Below are positions 35,236 through 47,904 of a DNA stretch of 64,000 bases, piece after piece. Within the stretch, counting starts at the first letter, position 1. Each line of letters begins with the position of its first letter. This DNA comes from Diplolepis rosae (Eukaryota > Arthropoda > Insecta > Hymenoptera > Diplolepididae), in the NCBI GenBank assembly GCA_030998225.1, contig JAPYXD010000754.1, positions 1,116,001 to 1,180,000 of the forward strand. The letters run 5' to 3'. The notes under the pieces are model-generated. The model was given only the letters and a program-made list of their open reading frames with translations, did no database searches and was not told where the DNA came from. The translations under genes and the position numbers were made by a program.

Positions 35236-36563
35236 GTATCAAATCATGAGAAAAGAATTTAAATCCCCACCAAGTCCAAATATACATTATCCCAAGATTA
35301 TTAAAAAAGTTGTGTTAAATAATGAAAATGTGTTTTTTTTTTTGGCAACGACTTTTATACTAGGCAGCTAAATTCATGATGAAATTTTCTGCAAGACGTA
35401 ATAAATGAACCTATCTTTATTTATTCATATGAATAAAGTTCAAGATAGATTTCTTATCAGTGTGTATTTTTATTGTCATATAATGAAGAGGGAAAAACAG
35501 CTTGCTCCCTTTTAAAGAATAATGAGAAGAAAAATAGAACTATAAAACTGTGGAAAATGATTCTTATACTCATTGCGATAAAGAGGTGTTTACTTAGAGA
35601 AATGGTTTCGAGCCCTTTGTAAGCACCAAGAAAATTTTATCGATTCTAAGATAGGATTCTCGGCGTGAGGATCGCACTTGCTTTCGTTTTCTCCGTTTCT
35701 TCCATTTTATTCCACCCAGAACTCTTTTCTGCCGATAACTTCTACAACGAGATAGTCTCATAACGGGTCCCTTATCACCAGCACTTCTCTTGGCTTTTTT
35801 CCTAAACCACTTACTCTATCCTCATTTTTCTACCTCGATGGTCGTATTTCAAAGTTTCAGACCGCCCTAAAAATCAGCTTATTCAAGAACTGAATATTAT
35901 TCAAAAGTAGAAAAACCCCTGTCGAAAAGCAATGAAATATGCTTCAATTAAGACGAGCGTAATTAGCCACTAATTAATGTAACTACTTATTCACTTGGGC
36001 TGATTTTTTAAAAATGATTTTGGTAAATGTTCATCTTTGTATTGGTACGTGAAAAGACAATGTTTCAGTGTAACTTAATCGTTACAAGTTAATTAGTGTT
36101 TTGTTGGAATAGAAGTGGTTCTTGTCCTCTTTACCTCTCACCATTTCTCTCTACCCCTTTACTTTCTCGCCCGGGTTATCTTTCCTTCCTCTCATCAACG
36201 CGCAGAATCGTGGACCATCGTCTCTCTGAAATGGAAGCAGAGCAAAAGAGTGATGGCGGTTTATTTCGACGCGTGCCGAGAATAATTTGCATGAGTGTCC
36301 TAACCCAATGTGACTTTAGTTTCCAGACCTTGGCAGACAATTTCTTTTTTATTATATAAATTATAAACCTGCGCTGTGGACAAAAGTTACGAAATCCTGG
36401 GTAAACTTTAATATGGAAAACGTAAAGAAAGAAAAGAAAAAGAAATTATCTAGTGGCAAAATCAAAGAACTCTGAAAATCTTTTTTATTTATGTGTTCGA
36501 TTTGAAGAAAAAACTGGACAGTTGGAAAAAAAATATTGCATTTTAATATTCAATTTTATCGAT
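35236..36563. other. non-repetitive, GC-richer intron island
   Basis: 35560-36330 matches no other repeat in the window, is clearly less AT-rich and contains pyrimidine-rich tracts (CCTCTTTACCTCTCACC). An 87-codon plus-strand open frame (36096-36359) has no recognisable domain. This could be conserved regulatory sequence; no motif proves it. Confidence 0.35.
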
Positions 36564-36567
36564 TTAA

Positions 36568-37559
36568 CCCATTAACGCCTGAACGGACGTTTTTTCCTGA
36601 AAACTTTCCGGCCATAAAAAAAACTATGTAGAATGTTTATAACAAAATCCAGCTAAGGTTTTTCTGAAGTCAAATTTCATCTTCTTTGAGAATCTCGGCC
36701 TAATTTTTCGATTAAACGTAAGCCTTCATTGTTATTAACAATTTTATTGAAAAAAAAGTGAAATTATCGAGATCGATCACTTTTAAAACCAACGAAACAC
36801 ATGGAAATCGAATTCCAAGAACCGCAGAAATCGTTTTTCTCGCGTCCATAGACATAAAACTCGAAGTTCACTTGCTGTTTGTTAACATTGCGCAGATGGC
36901 GCTTTCTGACACAGCTTTACGCGATTTATAATTTATCTGATTTTGACATTTGACCATAATGATGTAAAAAGTTCATAGTATAACTTGAAAATGTGTACTC
37001 GGGTGTGTCTATAGGATCACTGATCACGAATTTAAAGTTATTATTAAAAAATTATATTGTTTAAACAATTTTTCTGTACAAATAATATTTTAATTTGACT
37101 ATGTCTTTGAAAAAAAAGTAGTATTCGTCAGAAAACGCCATCTGCGCAATGTTAACAAACAGCAAGTGAACTTGGAGTTTTATTTTTTGAACATTAAAGT
37201 GAACCGGAAACCGGAAAGGCCATTCACTTTAATGTTCAAATTATAATACCGGTAACAACATATCTACAAACTTGGAGTTTTATGTCTATGGATGCGAGGA
37301 AAACGATTTCTGCGGTTCTTGGAATTCGATTTCCATGTGTTTCGTTGGTTTTAAAAGTGATCGATCTCGATAATTTCACTTTTTTTCAATAAAATTGTTA
37401 ATAACAATGAAGGCTTGCGTTTTATCGAAAAATTAGGGCAAGATTCTCAAAGAAGATGAAATTTGACTTCAGAAAAACCTTGGCTGCATTTTTTATAAAC
37501 ATAATTTTTTTTATGGCCGGAAAGTTTGCAGGAAAAAACTCCGTTCAGGCGTTAATAGG
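36568..37559. mobile_element. TTAA-flanked palindromic piggyBac-type element
   Basis: TTAA|CCCATTAACGCCTGAACGG at 36564 mirrors CCGTTCAGGCGTTAATAGG|TTAA ending 37563. The arms pair for over 300 bp (including GGCCATAAAAAAA, CATGGAAATCGAATTCCAAG and TGCGCAGATGGCG). A small extra hairpin (37188-37240, GAACATTAAAGTGAACCGG and inverse) interrupts the right arm, with ACTTGGAGTTTTAT duplicated on both sides of it. It is 992 bp and non-coding. Confidence 0.88.
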
Positions 37560-37563
37560 TTAA

Positions 37564-38715
37564 GGATATGATTTAATTTTTAGTAACAAGAAAAGTACTG
37601 TTTTTATCATTTTTCAGTAAGATAAACATTAAATCGAGTAATAATGCATTTGTTAAGTAATGTTCTAGATTCAGAAAAAATGCATGTTTCATACCACGCT
37701 GACGAGTATTTTTATTTTAAAGCAAACAGTTTTTGAAAACGTTCATTGAACGATGGAAAATATTTTTTTTTGAAAACTAAATGATTACTTTTTGACCCAG
37801 AAAATTAAAATATAGTGTATTGTTCATGAACGTTCAAAACTGTAAGTACATAGAACAAAGCTCTTCTATATATTGTATAAAAAATATTCTTCATCTATTC
37901 TTGCAAATTCAATGATTGTTAATTTTACCTACTTCCCATGAAAGAAATTTTTTTCGCAACTTGAGGAAGAAAAAGAATATTTAAAGTTTCTTACGCACGC
38001 CAACATGGAAAAAAAACATTTCATCTTTGAACTCTGAGAAAATCTGCGTGAAACTTTGAATTTTTTCATCAACGTTTGAAGAAACTTAAAAAAAAAATAA
38101 TTTTCAACTTTCTCTAGTAATTTGTATAGAAATAATTTATTTATGTTATATATATTAACTTAAAACATTTTTTATGATTGGCTGTAACTTTCATAAATCC
38201 AGCAATGTAAACATTCATTCCTTAAATTTGTTACATTCAACAAAGCAATTAATAACATTTTATTTTTAAATTAACATGAAATTCTATCAATTTCATGCAG
38301 TACTTATTCATATCTATTTACTTAATCTCTACTGATTTTTTAGTAAAGACTCAATGAACCAATTGAATAATAAAAATTGAGTCACTGACTATTGAATATA
38401 TTCAATTTATCATGTTTACTGATTGTATTTTAATTTTATATTTTATATTTAATCAAGATTTTTATATTTAATCAAGAGTTTTTCACTCATTACAATCAGT
38501 GACTCATTTCTAACTATACAATTAATTGCTTCAGGTCACATTCACAATTAAATCAATGTATTATCTAATTACATAGCTAAAATTGAGTCACTAATTGACA
38601 TCTCTGAAAAAACTAAATTAGAACTGAGAGAATTTAATTATTATGTTTTATTTCCAGCACACAATAAATGAATATCTTCACATTTCTTTAAAACGTATTA
38701 AATTCCTTCTTATAA
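37564..38715. other. AT-rich intron with degenerate repeats
   Basis: 38335-38600 has repeated AATTGAGTCACT/CAGTGACTC words without a clear TIR. Nothing else was seen. Confidence 0.4.
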
Positions 38716-41353
38716 TAGTCCGAGATCCCACTGCAAAGTACCTTCACCGAAATGTTAATAGAACAAAACGCGTCGAAACTAGTGCATTATATACATCCTA
38801 ACACGAAATGGCTAGGTTGTCTAAGCATAGCTGGGTCCTTATGTCAATAATTAATTATTGAAAATCCTAATTATTATGGAAGTTAACTACAAATAAGATT
38901 AATAAGATAAACATAGTAACAATTGAAAGTTGACGACTAGACAAGCGAAAAATTGTAGGGTTGTCAACCCCCAGGTGGGTCTAAACATGGGTTGTTTAAA
39001 CATTTATACAGATTTTTTGGCGTTCAACTTCACCGGCTGTTTAATAGAATAATAAATACTTGAATCGAAATCCTATGATCTGCGCTTCGAGAAATTATAG
39101 GGTTGTCTCCGTAATTCCGGGTCCAAAGTGAGACAACCCTACGCGAATACTTTTCATTTTGCGCGCGCGATAGAATGGAATAGAGCACCACTGCAACTAC
39201 AATTTGAGATTCGAAAACGAGGATTAACGTGACTTGTTCTTCCCCCCTTGCACTCAAATCTGTAATAGTGAAAATTTCACCATTTGAATTAGTGAAAATT
39301 ATTTCACTATTGAAATAGTAGAATTAGTTTTATCACTATTTGAATTACTGAAATCCACTGTTTGAAATAGTGGAGCATTATATTAGAATTTTTGATTGTC
39401 CCATTTTTGAGTAATCAATCGTCAAAGTTGCGAATTGTCATAGGCAATTACTAAAGAGAGAAAAAGAGGAAAGTTGTAAGGTCTCTAACTTAGAATTTCA
39501 GAGACATTTCATATTGAGCTAAAGTTTGTGACGTCTCGTGTGACGAATTTTTTTTTTTTTTTTTATTCTTTTTTCGTCGTATGATCAACAAGACAGTCAA
39601 AAATTTATAGAATAGTGACTTTTGACCAAAAAAAATGTTTTACTGCGAAAAATAAATTTTTAAAGTTTGACCCCGGGAAGCCATTTATGGACAAACTCGT
39701 GATATTATCTCGAAAACTTGCAGAGAGGCGTAAAAATTGACTTCAATTTTTGATTGCAGCCACATTGTACTACATTTAAATAAATATAAATTAAAATTTA
39801 TGTTTGCGGAACAAAACCAAAATTTTAAAAGTTTGACCCCGGAAAGCCATTTATGGACAAATTCGTAAAAATTATCTCGAAAACTTACAGAGAGGCGCAA
39901 AAATTGACTTCGGTTTTTGATTGCAGTCACATTGTACTACAGTTAAAAAAATATAAATTAAAATTTACGTTTGCGGAACGAAACCAAAATCTTCAAAGTT
40001 TGACCCCAGGAACCCATTTATGGACAAACTCGTCAAATTATCTCGAAAACTTGCAGAGGGACGCAAAAATTGACTTCGGTTTTTGATTGCAGTCACATTG
40101 TACTACAATTAAAAAAATATAAATTAAAATTTACGGTTGCAGAACGAAACAAAAATTATCAAAAAATTCTTCCCGGGGTCAAACTTTAAAAATTTATTTT
40201 TCGCAGTAAAACATGTTTTTGGTCAAAAGTCACTATTCTATAAATTTTTGACTGTCTTGTTAATCATACGACGAAAAAAGATTTAAAAAAATCGTCACAC
40301 GAGACGTCACAAACTTCAGCTCAATATGAAAGGTCTCTGAAATTCTAGGTTAGAGACCTTACAAATTTCCTCTTTTTCTCTCTTTAGTAATTGCCTATGA
40401 AAATTCGCAACTTCGACGATTGATTACTCAAAAATGGGACAATCAAAAATTCTAATATAATGCTCCCGGAACGTTCGACATTAAAGGAACGTTATTATCA
40501 AATTTCAAAAGAATCTAGTCAAATACTATACACGCAAGTACTACTTTTAAATAATGAATTTCAATATTTTATAGTGAAATTTCATTATTGGAATTGGAAG
40601 AAAATAGGTCATTTTAAAAATAGCAAAGTAGACAATTTGAAATAGTGGATTTTACTAATTAGAATAGTGGGTTTTACTAATTCAAAAAGTCCATTTCACT
40701 ATTTCAAACAGTGGATTTCAGTAATTCAAATAGTGATAAAACTAATTCTACTATTTCAATAGTGAAATAATTTTCACTAATTCAAATGGTGAAATTTTCA
40801 CTATTACAGATTTGAGTACAAGGGGGGAAGAACAAGTCACGTTAATCCTGGTTTTCGAATCTCAACTTGTAGTTGCAGTGGTGCTCTATTCCATTCTATC
40901 GCGCGCGCAAAATGAAAAGTATTCGCGTAGGGTTGTCTCACTTTGGACCCGGAATTACGGAGACAACCCTATAATTTCTCGAAGCGCAGATCATAAGATT
41001 TCGATTCAAGTATTTATTATTCTATTAAACAGCCGGTGAAGTTGAACGCCAAAAAATCTGTATAAATGTTTAAACAACCCATGTTTAGACCCACCTGGGG
41101 GTTGACAACCTTACAATTTTTCGCTTGTCTAGTCGTCAACTTTCAATTGTTATTATGTTTATCTTATTAATCTTATTTGTAGTTAACTTCCATAATAATT
41201 AGGATTTTCAATAATTAATTATTGACATAAGGACCCGGCTATGCTTAGACAACCTAGCCATTTCGTGTTAGGATGTATATAATGCACTAGTTTCGACGCG
41301 TTTTGTTCTATTGACATTTCGGTGAAGGTACTTTGCAGTGGGATCTCGGACTA
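38716..41353. mobile_element. giant 2.6-kb palindrome with tandem-repeat loop
   Basis: The left arm (38716-39679) starting TAGTCCGAGATCCCACTGC is the inverse of the right arm (40171-41353) ending GCAGTGGGATCTCGGACTA. The right arm has about 215 bp extra (40455-40670). The loop (39665-40164) holds three tandem units of about 167 bp starting GTTTGACCCCGG. TAA sits immediately outside both ends (38713-38715, 41354-41356). The arms contain iterated GGGTTGTC/GACAACCC and AATAGTGAAA/TTTCACTATT words. The mirrored 75-codon open frames (39030-39257 minus, 40812-41039 plus) are the same sequence twice and have no domain. Confidence 0.9.
39665..40164. repeat. three tandem units of about 167 bp in the palindrome loop
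   Basis: Units begin at 39665, 39831 and 39998, each GTTTGACCCC followed by CATTTATGGACAAA, TATCTCGAAAACTT, TTGATTGCAG and CACATTGTACTAC. Confidence 0.9.
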
Positions 41354-42573
41354 TAAGGAATCATAAAAATAGCTTAAGAAGAAAACAATTGGTAGATGGA
41401 ATTAGCCATGCGATCTCAGCACTCAGCGACCAATTACAGTTTTAAGATCTCTTCAGCCTGAGTGGATTGAATACAGATATTCTAGCTAATTAGGAAGAGT
41501 TCGTGTTACTCAATTAAGTAGAACTGAAACCATATCAAGTACCAGAAAAATTGATATTCACCTCTTCTGCTAATTTTAAATTTCAAATTCACCGTTTTAT
41601 TAGATTTTTTTTGTAGAGCTGAAAAACTACTATTAAATGTTGGAAATATAGGCAAAATTTATGAATAAAAACATAAAAAATATAAACATCAAAAAAATAT
41701 AAAGAACAAAAGGTAAATCAAGACTCATCTGAACCATAAAAGAGAGATAAAGGGAGATATAGTAAAACATAAACAAGAAAAAAGGATTTTCAGAATGTGT
41801 CAGGTACATGAACAATGGTTATGGCGAAAGTTATGCTAGCCGTATGATAGTGAACACATGTTTCAAGAACAAGTATTCAGATTTTTCTGCAACATTGAAG
41901 ACATTTTTTCTCGCCTCTGAGATGCAACGAGAGTAAGATATTTTACCCTTTCAGGAGTTGAAAGGTACTTTTTGATTTCCGACTAGAGTCTCTGCTACGA
42001 AGGATAAATCTAATAAAGCTTCGAATGACGACAGGAAACTCTTCCGACGAAGGAAACCAGATGAAACGGAATTACCACAGAACATCTTCGTATCTCCCTT
42101 AGGACTACCAATGAATTTAACGGGAATCATTAAAATGGAATTCCGATGAGATTCTCGTTAATAACAAATTCGTTATCATTACCCGCAAGCTAAATGAACC
42201 TAATGTAAAGCACATGTTCAATTACTATTTGTACGAATCCCTCTGGATTGGAAAGTCATTGTAAATAAAAATAAAATAGCATTCACCAATACTAAATATT
42301 GGCAGTCCTGTATGCAATCCTCCGAGACAACAAAATTTACCCTATCCACGAATGAAAACACAGAAACAATAGTGTACTTAGAGATAAAAAATTTTACAAA
42401 GAGAGCAAATAACATTTCATACAAATGAAAAGTGACCTAGACGTAGAAAAAAGATTAGTAAGAGTCACGAAAAGTTTGGTATTTTTTAGAAGAACATGAG
42501 TTTTTAGTATATTTTACAAGTTCAATTAAGTCCATGGATTTTCTGTACGTTTCACCTATCTTCCAGTAAAATC
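41354..42573. other. intron without recognised element
   Basis: The sequence is non-repetitive within this window. 41860-42200 is relatively GC-rich. No gene was recognised. Confidence 0.4.
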
Positions 42574-42575
42574 TA

Positions 42576-42847
42576 CTCTCTAAATTTGAATCAGTCAAAA
42601 TCTACTGATTATCAGTAAAATTTGACAGATTCAAATAGCTAAAAAGAGGTTACTGTAAATCAGTCAAATTTCACTGATTATTTAAGTGAAAAGTGACTGA
42701 TTTGACAGTGATAAATATTTTTTTCACTGATAGATCAGTAAAAATTAACTGATTTAACAGTGAAAAATATTTTTTCACTGATGAATCAGTGAAAAGGCAA
42801 ATCACTGATTCAGTCAGTGAAAATTTGACTGATTCAGATTTAGAGAG
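42576..42847. mobile_element. CTCTCTAAAT-family MITE, copy 2
   Basis: TA|CTCTCTAAATTTGAATCAG to TGATTCAGATTTAGAGAG|TA, 272 bp. It has the same internal ATCAGTGAAA array as 24078-24348. Confidence 0.9.
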
Positions 42848-43196
42848 TACTAAACTCAGATTTTTGAGATTTTACTGAATGCTAAATGAACCTGAACAGC
42901 AAAATCTGTTAACTGATGAACTGAACTTTTTGTTAAATCTACTAAAAAGTCATGCTGTCTAAATAACTACCAAACTTTATGTAAATTTTACGAATCTTTT
43001 TTCCGCGTCTAAGAATACAATAGTTTTTCGAGAGTCAAATAAATTGCAAGCCATCAAGCAAAGTTGAGCACAGAGTCATTAAAACATCGTTAGAAATTTT
43101 TTAGACTGCTGGTAAAAGAGAAAAAATGTTGCAGATGATAATATTCGGAGTATTTTATAGTTTAAAACAACAAAAAGTGTATATGTCTTATATATA

Positions 43197-43936
43197 CAGG
43201 GTGTCCAAAAAGTCTGGAAACAGTCAAATACCTCGAAAGCAATACGCTTTGCAACAAAATGATTCACTTGGAAGTTTTAGGGCTTTGACACTGAGAAAAG
43301 AAGTTTGTATGACGAACTGAAAGATTTGTTGGATCAAGGAAATAATTTCGTTAGGTCTTTTTGTTGGTTAAACGAAAATATTTTGTTGGTTCGGCAACAT
43401 TTTCTTGTCTGTCTGATAAAATATTGTTAGTTTGACAACATATTTTTGTAAATATAACTAAATCCTGTAAGGCGAGGAACAATATTTTTTGTGATTGAAA
43501 ATGTTAATTCGTGATGGAAAGTCATTTATTAATCTATTCAATTATAATCGTAATTCATATTCATTCAAAAATAATTTTTCCATTAAATTTCCACTAATCT
43601 ATATCAACTTAAATCAAAATTAAATTAGGGAACTTTTACTATTTATAAAACTACACTCTACTGCAGATCATTTGATAAAAATCGCAATTTCAGACCAAAT
43701 AATCAAATAAGTAGAACAAAATAATTTTGCCAAGCCAACAAAATACTTAGTTAAATAAACAAAATAATTTTGTGTCAATAACAAACGAGGGCTATTCTGT
43801 GCCTCTTCAGGCCAAAGATGATGGTATTAATTAACAATACACTTTTTGATTTTAATTATAAATGATTGATTTAATTTTTTTAGAAATGTTTCTAGCATAA
43901 GATATTAAACCATTTCTTGATTTTTTAGACACCCTG
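43197..43936. mobile_element. CAGGGTGTCC-type MITE containing TTGTTGG-rich core
   Basis: TA|CAGGGTGTCCAAAAAGTC at 43195 pairs with TTTTTTAGACACCCTG ending 43936, followed by TGTA. These termini resemble mariner-type ends. The centre (43325-43800) is rich in TTGTTGG/CCAACAAA words as in the 63113 element, and an internal CACTGAGAAAAG at 43289 hints at a nested MITE whose other end I cannot find. Confidence 0.65.
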
Positions 43937-44466
43937 TGTAAAAAAAATCAATGCTGGTAGCTAAAAACTTGTGTAGCGTGATAGTGAAGGAAACACGATT
44001 ACAATTTCTAACGAATTAATTCCGTTTCACCGATAAGCAGGTCTGCTCATGATATGTGTGTTTCAGATGAGCCCATGATCACGGCACAACAATAGTTGAT
44101 TTATAATGCCGATTTAAAACAATAAATGCAAATTTTAATCTACCACTGCATCATATTTCACGGCGCGAGTAATTTATAAATCCGACAATATAGTGGATTT
44201 TAAATATTATAACAATAATAATTATTCGAGAGAGTTATTATAATCGAATCTATTTAATGATTCTGCTAAACTTAAAAAATTCAACAAATCTTGGTATTTG
44301 TTAAAAAAAATTCGATTCCTGAATTTATATTTTTTGTGCATGATTTAGTTGATAAAAATTATACAGTCAATCAAAACTGCACTTTAAAATATATTTTTGA
44401 TCTGATATTTCCTCTTTTAAATTATGTTAGACGGAGAAAGAATCTGTTAAATCTACCAAATCCATA

Positions 44467-44737
44467 CTCCCTGAGTCCGAAACAGTAAAAACTCACTGAT
44501 TCACAGTGAAAACCCACTGTTTCGAGGGTTATAAGTCTTCCACATAGAAATCAGAGAAACTTAGCTGATTCCACCAGGGAAACTCACTGTTTAATCAGTG
44601 AAATATACTGGTCAACAGTGAATTTCGCTGGTCAACTAGTAAGTTTCCCCAATGATATGAGTTAAATTTCACTGATTCCATATGGAAGACTTATAACATT
44701 CGAAACAGTGGTTTTTCACAGTTTCGGATTTAGAAAG
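44467..44737. mobile_element. CTCCCTAAATCC-family (F) MITE, copy 1
   Basis: TA|CTCCCTGAGTCCGAAACAG at 44465 and CAGTTTCGGATTTAGAAAG|TA ending 44739, 271 bp. The interior has GTTATAAGTCTTCC and its inverse, plus CAGTGAAA words. It is a sister family to the CTCTCTAAAT elements. Copies are at 58473, 62855 and 63366. Confidence 0.85.
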
Positions 44738-44739
44738 TA

Positions 44740-45509
44740 AGTTGAAATAGTGACAACATAGAATTCCTGTGAATTGAACAGATATTTCAGAACAATTCAC
44801 CGCTTTTTTTTTAAATAAAAGATTTGTCGATAAATATTACTGAAATCCCTATTAAATTAACATTTCGAAGAAAATTTGTTATTCTCTAAATTTAACAGGC
44901 ATTCCTGTGATATTTATCGACAAATTTGTTCTGTTTACAAAAAAGCAGTGAATTCTACTGAAATATCTATTTAATTCACAGAAATTTTGTACTCTCACTA
45001 TTTTATCTTATGGGCTCAGTAAATTCAACAGATTTTTTCCCCCGTATATAGGGAATCGTTCCTGCGGATCAAATAAATAAAAAAAAATTTTCAATAATAT
45101 CATCTTTTGAAAAAATTCCATCTAACTTGTTCGTATTTTTCTACATTGTATACAATATTTTTATCTGGCAATTTTCAGAACTTGTGAATTTTATCTCTGA
45201 AAGAGATTTTCGTGATAAGTATCAAATTTACTCGTAATTTGAGCTAAATCAAGTGTAGTAAGGTGAACTGAGAAAGTAACGAAAAAGATGTGGTAGGTGC
45301 GTCATCACAGACTCTCTTTAAAGATGTCTCTTATCTACATAGAAGCGCAATCGCCTTCGTAAAATGGGAAAAACATCCCCATGGGAATTTCACTTCCCGC
45401 CGTACATACCTATTCACCCAGAAATTCGCTTTAGCCTAAGTCTCCAGTCAAATGTGAACCACAACTTTTACAATTCATGAAAAAATGGGAAGCTAGTAAT
45501 GCATACATC
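44740..45509. other. AT-rich intron; 45240-45480 less AT-rich
   Basis: 44780-45000 has a weak inverted repeat around ATTTATCGACAAAT (44830, 44918). Nothing else is recognisable. Confidence 0.4.
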
Positions 45510-45511
45510 TA

Positions 45512-46752
45512 TTGGGTTGTCCCAGCAGTAATTGCCGATTTCGCACATAGATGTCTTTAACTATCTTTTTGAATGACTTCTGTCAATGTCATCATTTCTT
45601 CCTTCTGACATTTGTTAGAAGTCACTTTTAGCTTGCTTTACAAACAAATTGCACGTAATTTTGTTTACAGTTGTCAGTTTGGCATCAACTTTAAGATGGA
45701 ATGTAAAAACGAGCATTTTCGTCATATTTTGCTTTTTTGTTTCCGTAAAAGAAAGAACACAGCACAGGCTGCTAAAATTTTACGTGATGTGTATGGTGAG
45801 GAAGCCTTAAATGACAGACAGTGTCGAAATTGGTTTGATAAATTCTGTTCTGGGGATTTTTCACTCAAAGAAGAACAACGTTCAGGTCGACCAAATGAAG
45901 TTGATGATGACCAAATCAAAGCCATGATCGAATCGGATTGTCATGTAACTGCGAGAGATTGAAGAAATGTTAAAAATGACAAAATCAACAATCAACCGTC
46001 ATATATAATGTCCTGGACTCGTTAAAAAACTGGATATTTGGATTCGACATAAATTGAAAGAAACTCATTTAACAAAACGCATCAACGCTTGTGATTTGCG
46101 TCTCAAACGCAATGAATTGAATCCTTTTTGAAAACGAATTATCACTGGTAATGAAAAATGGATTGCTTACAATAACGTCGTTAGAAAAGGATCATGGTCC
46201 AAGCGTGATTAACCACCACAAACAACATCAAAAGCTGAATTGCATCAACAAAAGATTATGCTGTCTGTTTGGTGGGATCGGAAAGGTGTGGTATTTTTTT
46301 ATCTGCTTCCAAGGAACGAAACGATTAATTCGGATATCTACTGTCGTCAACTGAACAAATTGGATGCAGCGGTCAAAGAAAAACGGCCAGACCACACACA
46401 TCTTTAACCACTCGTCAAAAATTATTAAAGCTTGGTTGGGAAGTGATGTTACATCCACCATACAGCCCTGATCTTGCACCATTAAATTACTATTTATTTC
46501 GATCTTTGCAGAATTCCTTGAATGGTAAAACTTTTAATGATGATGAAGCTGTGAAATTGCACATGGTTCAGTTTTTTACCGATAAAGACCAGAATTTCTA
46601 TGAGCGTGGAATCATGAAGTTACCAGAAAGATGGCAAACAGTCATTGAACAAAATGTAAAATATATCATTGAATAAATTTCATCCCTTGTATTTTAAAAA
46701 ATGTGTTTATTTTGTATGAAAAAAATCGGCAATTACTTCTGGGACAACCCAA
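45512..46752 (+). mobile_element. mariner element, decayed (mariner 2)
   Basis: The TIRs are TTGGGTTGTCCCAGCAGTAA at 45512 and TTACTTCTGGGACAACCCAA ending 46752, flanked by TA. Its 1241 bp is just below typical mariner length because of an internal deletion. It lies in intron 1, opposite in sense to the gene. Confidence 0.93.
45696..46676 (+). pseudogene. mariner transposase pseudogene (mariner 2)
   Basis: From ATG 45696: HILLFCFRKRKNTAQAAKIL, ALNDRQCRNWFDKFCSGDF, RSGRPNEVDDDQIKAMIE and HVTARD, then a stop/frameshift at 45960. The later parts align in other frames: TGNEKW near 46147 (first catalytic D changed to N), a segment deleted where the second D motif should be (46385-46405), and from 46443 HPPYSPDLAPLNYYLF (third D also N) to KLPERW and the true stop at 46676. 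It resembles the SETMAR/Hsmar1 (cecropia-type) branch. All three catalytic positions are lost. Confidence 0.9.
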
Positions 46753-46754
46753 TA

Positions 46755-47880
46755 TAAATTAAAATTCATTTACAAATACACATTACAATACAAAAACATT
46801 CCTAATAGTTGTTACTTTACAGAGCAATGATAATAAATAAGAAAATATTACAGAAACTGTTGTAATTAAAAGTTTTAAGTTCTGTTCTAACTTGAAATAG
46901 AAAATATTTATTTGAAACTAGATAGTTGAGTTCAAAATTTTTGTCACTGTCTACATTATCGGAGGATCACTAATCACGTATCAGATAGGATACCTTCCAG
47001 ACAGGTGTCGTAAACAATTTCAAACTCTAATATCGCAATAATGCAAATTCAATTCAAATTTAAAAAATTTGAAATCTTTCTGTAGAAAAGTCAAAAGCGT
47101 CTCTTTTTCCACAGAAAGATTTTAAATTCTTTAAATATTTATTCAATTAGCTTTGAATATGAATCATGTTTTTTAAAATAAAAGTTGAAACGAATTTCAA
47201 AAAAAAATTACTTATTCAAGAAATTGAGAAACGATATCAAAGTATCTTTGATGGTCAATTATGTCATTTAAAATTTTTTTTAAATCCTGAATGAAAGTTC
47301 AATCGAGTGAACTCTAAAATAATCTTACTTTAGATGTGCCTTAATATTCAAGCAAATTTTTAAAATAGTGACAGAAATCAATGCCAAGTACATGTTTTAT
47401 TTCAGAAAAATGAAGAAAAAAACTATATCCCCGAAACTTAATGTTTGAGTTTTCACTTTTGAGCTAAGCTTGCAATTATATGTACGTGAGGTTGTTACTT
47501 TCTACGTGTCATCGACCCTGTTCTTTAAGTCAACGAAGGCTATGTCAGACCTAATAAGTGTAATTGCAACAGACTGAAAGCAAGATCAACATGAGCTGTA
47601 CACTGTCGCGATGCGACAAATGAAAGGGGCAATATGGCAATGCCATAGAACAATTAAGACTGATTTGCATAATGCATACACACGCAAAGTGTTGTTTTGC
47701 TCAAATACATACATATACATATCTACAACACTAGCTATACACTCTAGGCGTGTATATGCATACATACATATAGATATACACAAGCCCTTCAACTCTTGGG
47801 TGGCATGAAGAATTAAGACTGGGACGCGGACAGGTACGAAGAGAAAATAGGAAAAGATTAATTATACATGAAAAACATTT
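46755..47880. other. intron; (TACA)-rich simple repeat at 47700-47785
   Basis: The stretch with CATACATATACATATC and TATGCATACATACATATAG is simple sequence. 47440-47700 is non-repetitive and less AT-rich. No gene is seen. Confidence 0.45.
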
Positions 47881-47904
47881 TAAAAGTAGTTTAACAAAAT
47901 AAAG

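Noticed and set aside
36096..36359. 87-codon open frame in a GC-richer island, possible nested gene
   Set aside because: No domain, no start context and no partner exon are seen; kept only as a non-repeat island.
39030..41039. Two nearly identical 75-codon open frames on opposite strands
   Set aside because: They are the same sequence seen in the two arms of the 38716-41353 palindrome, with no recognisable domain and no codon-level signal I can see.
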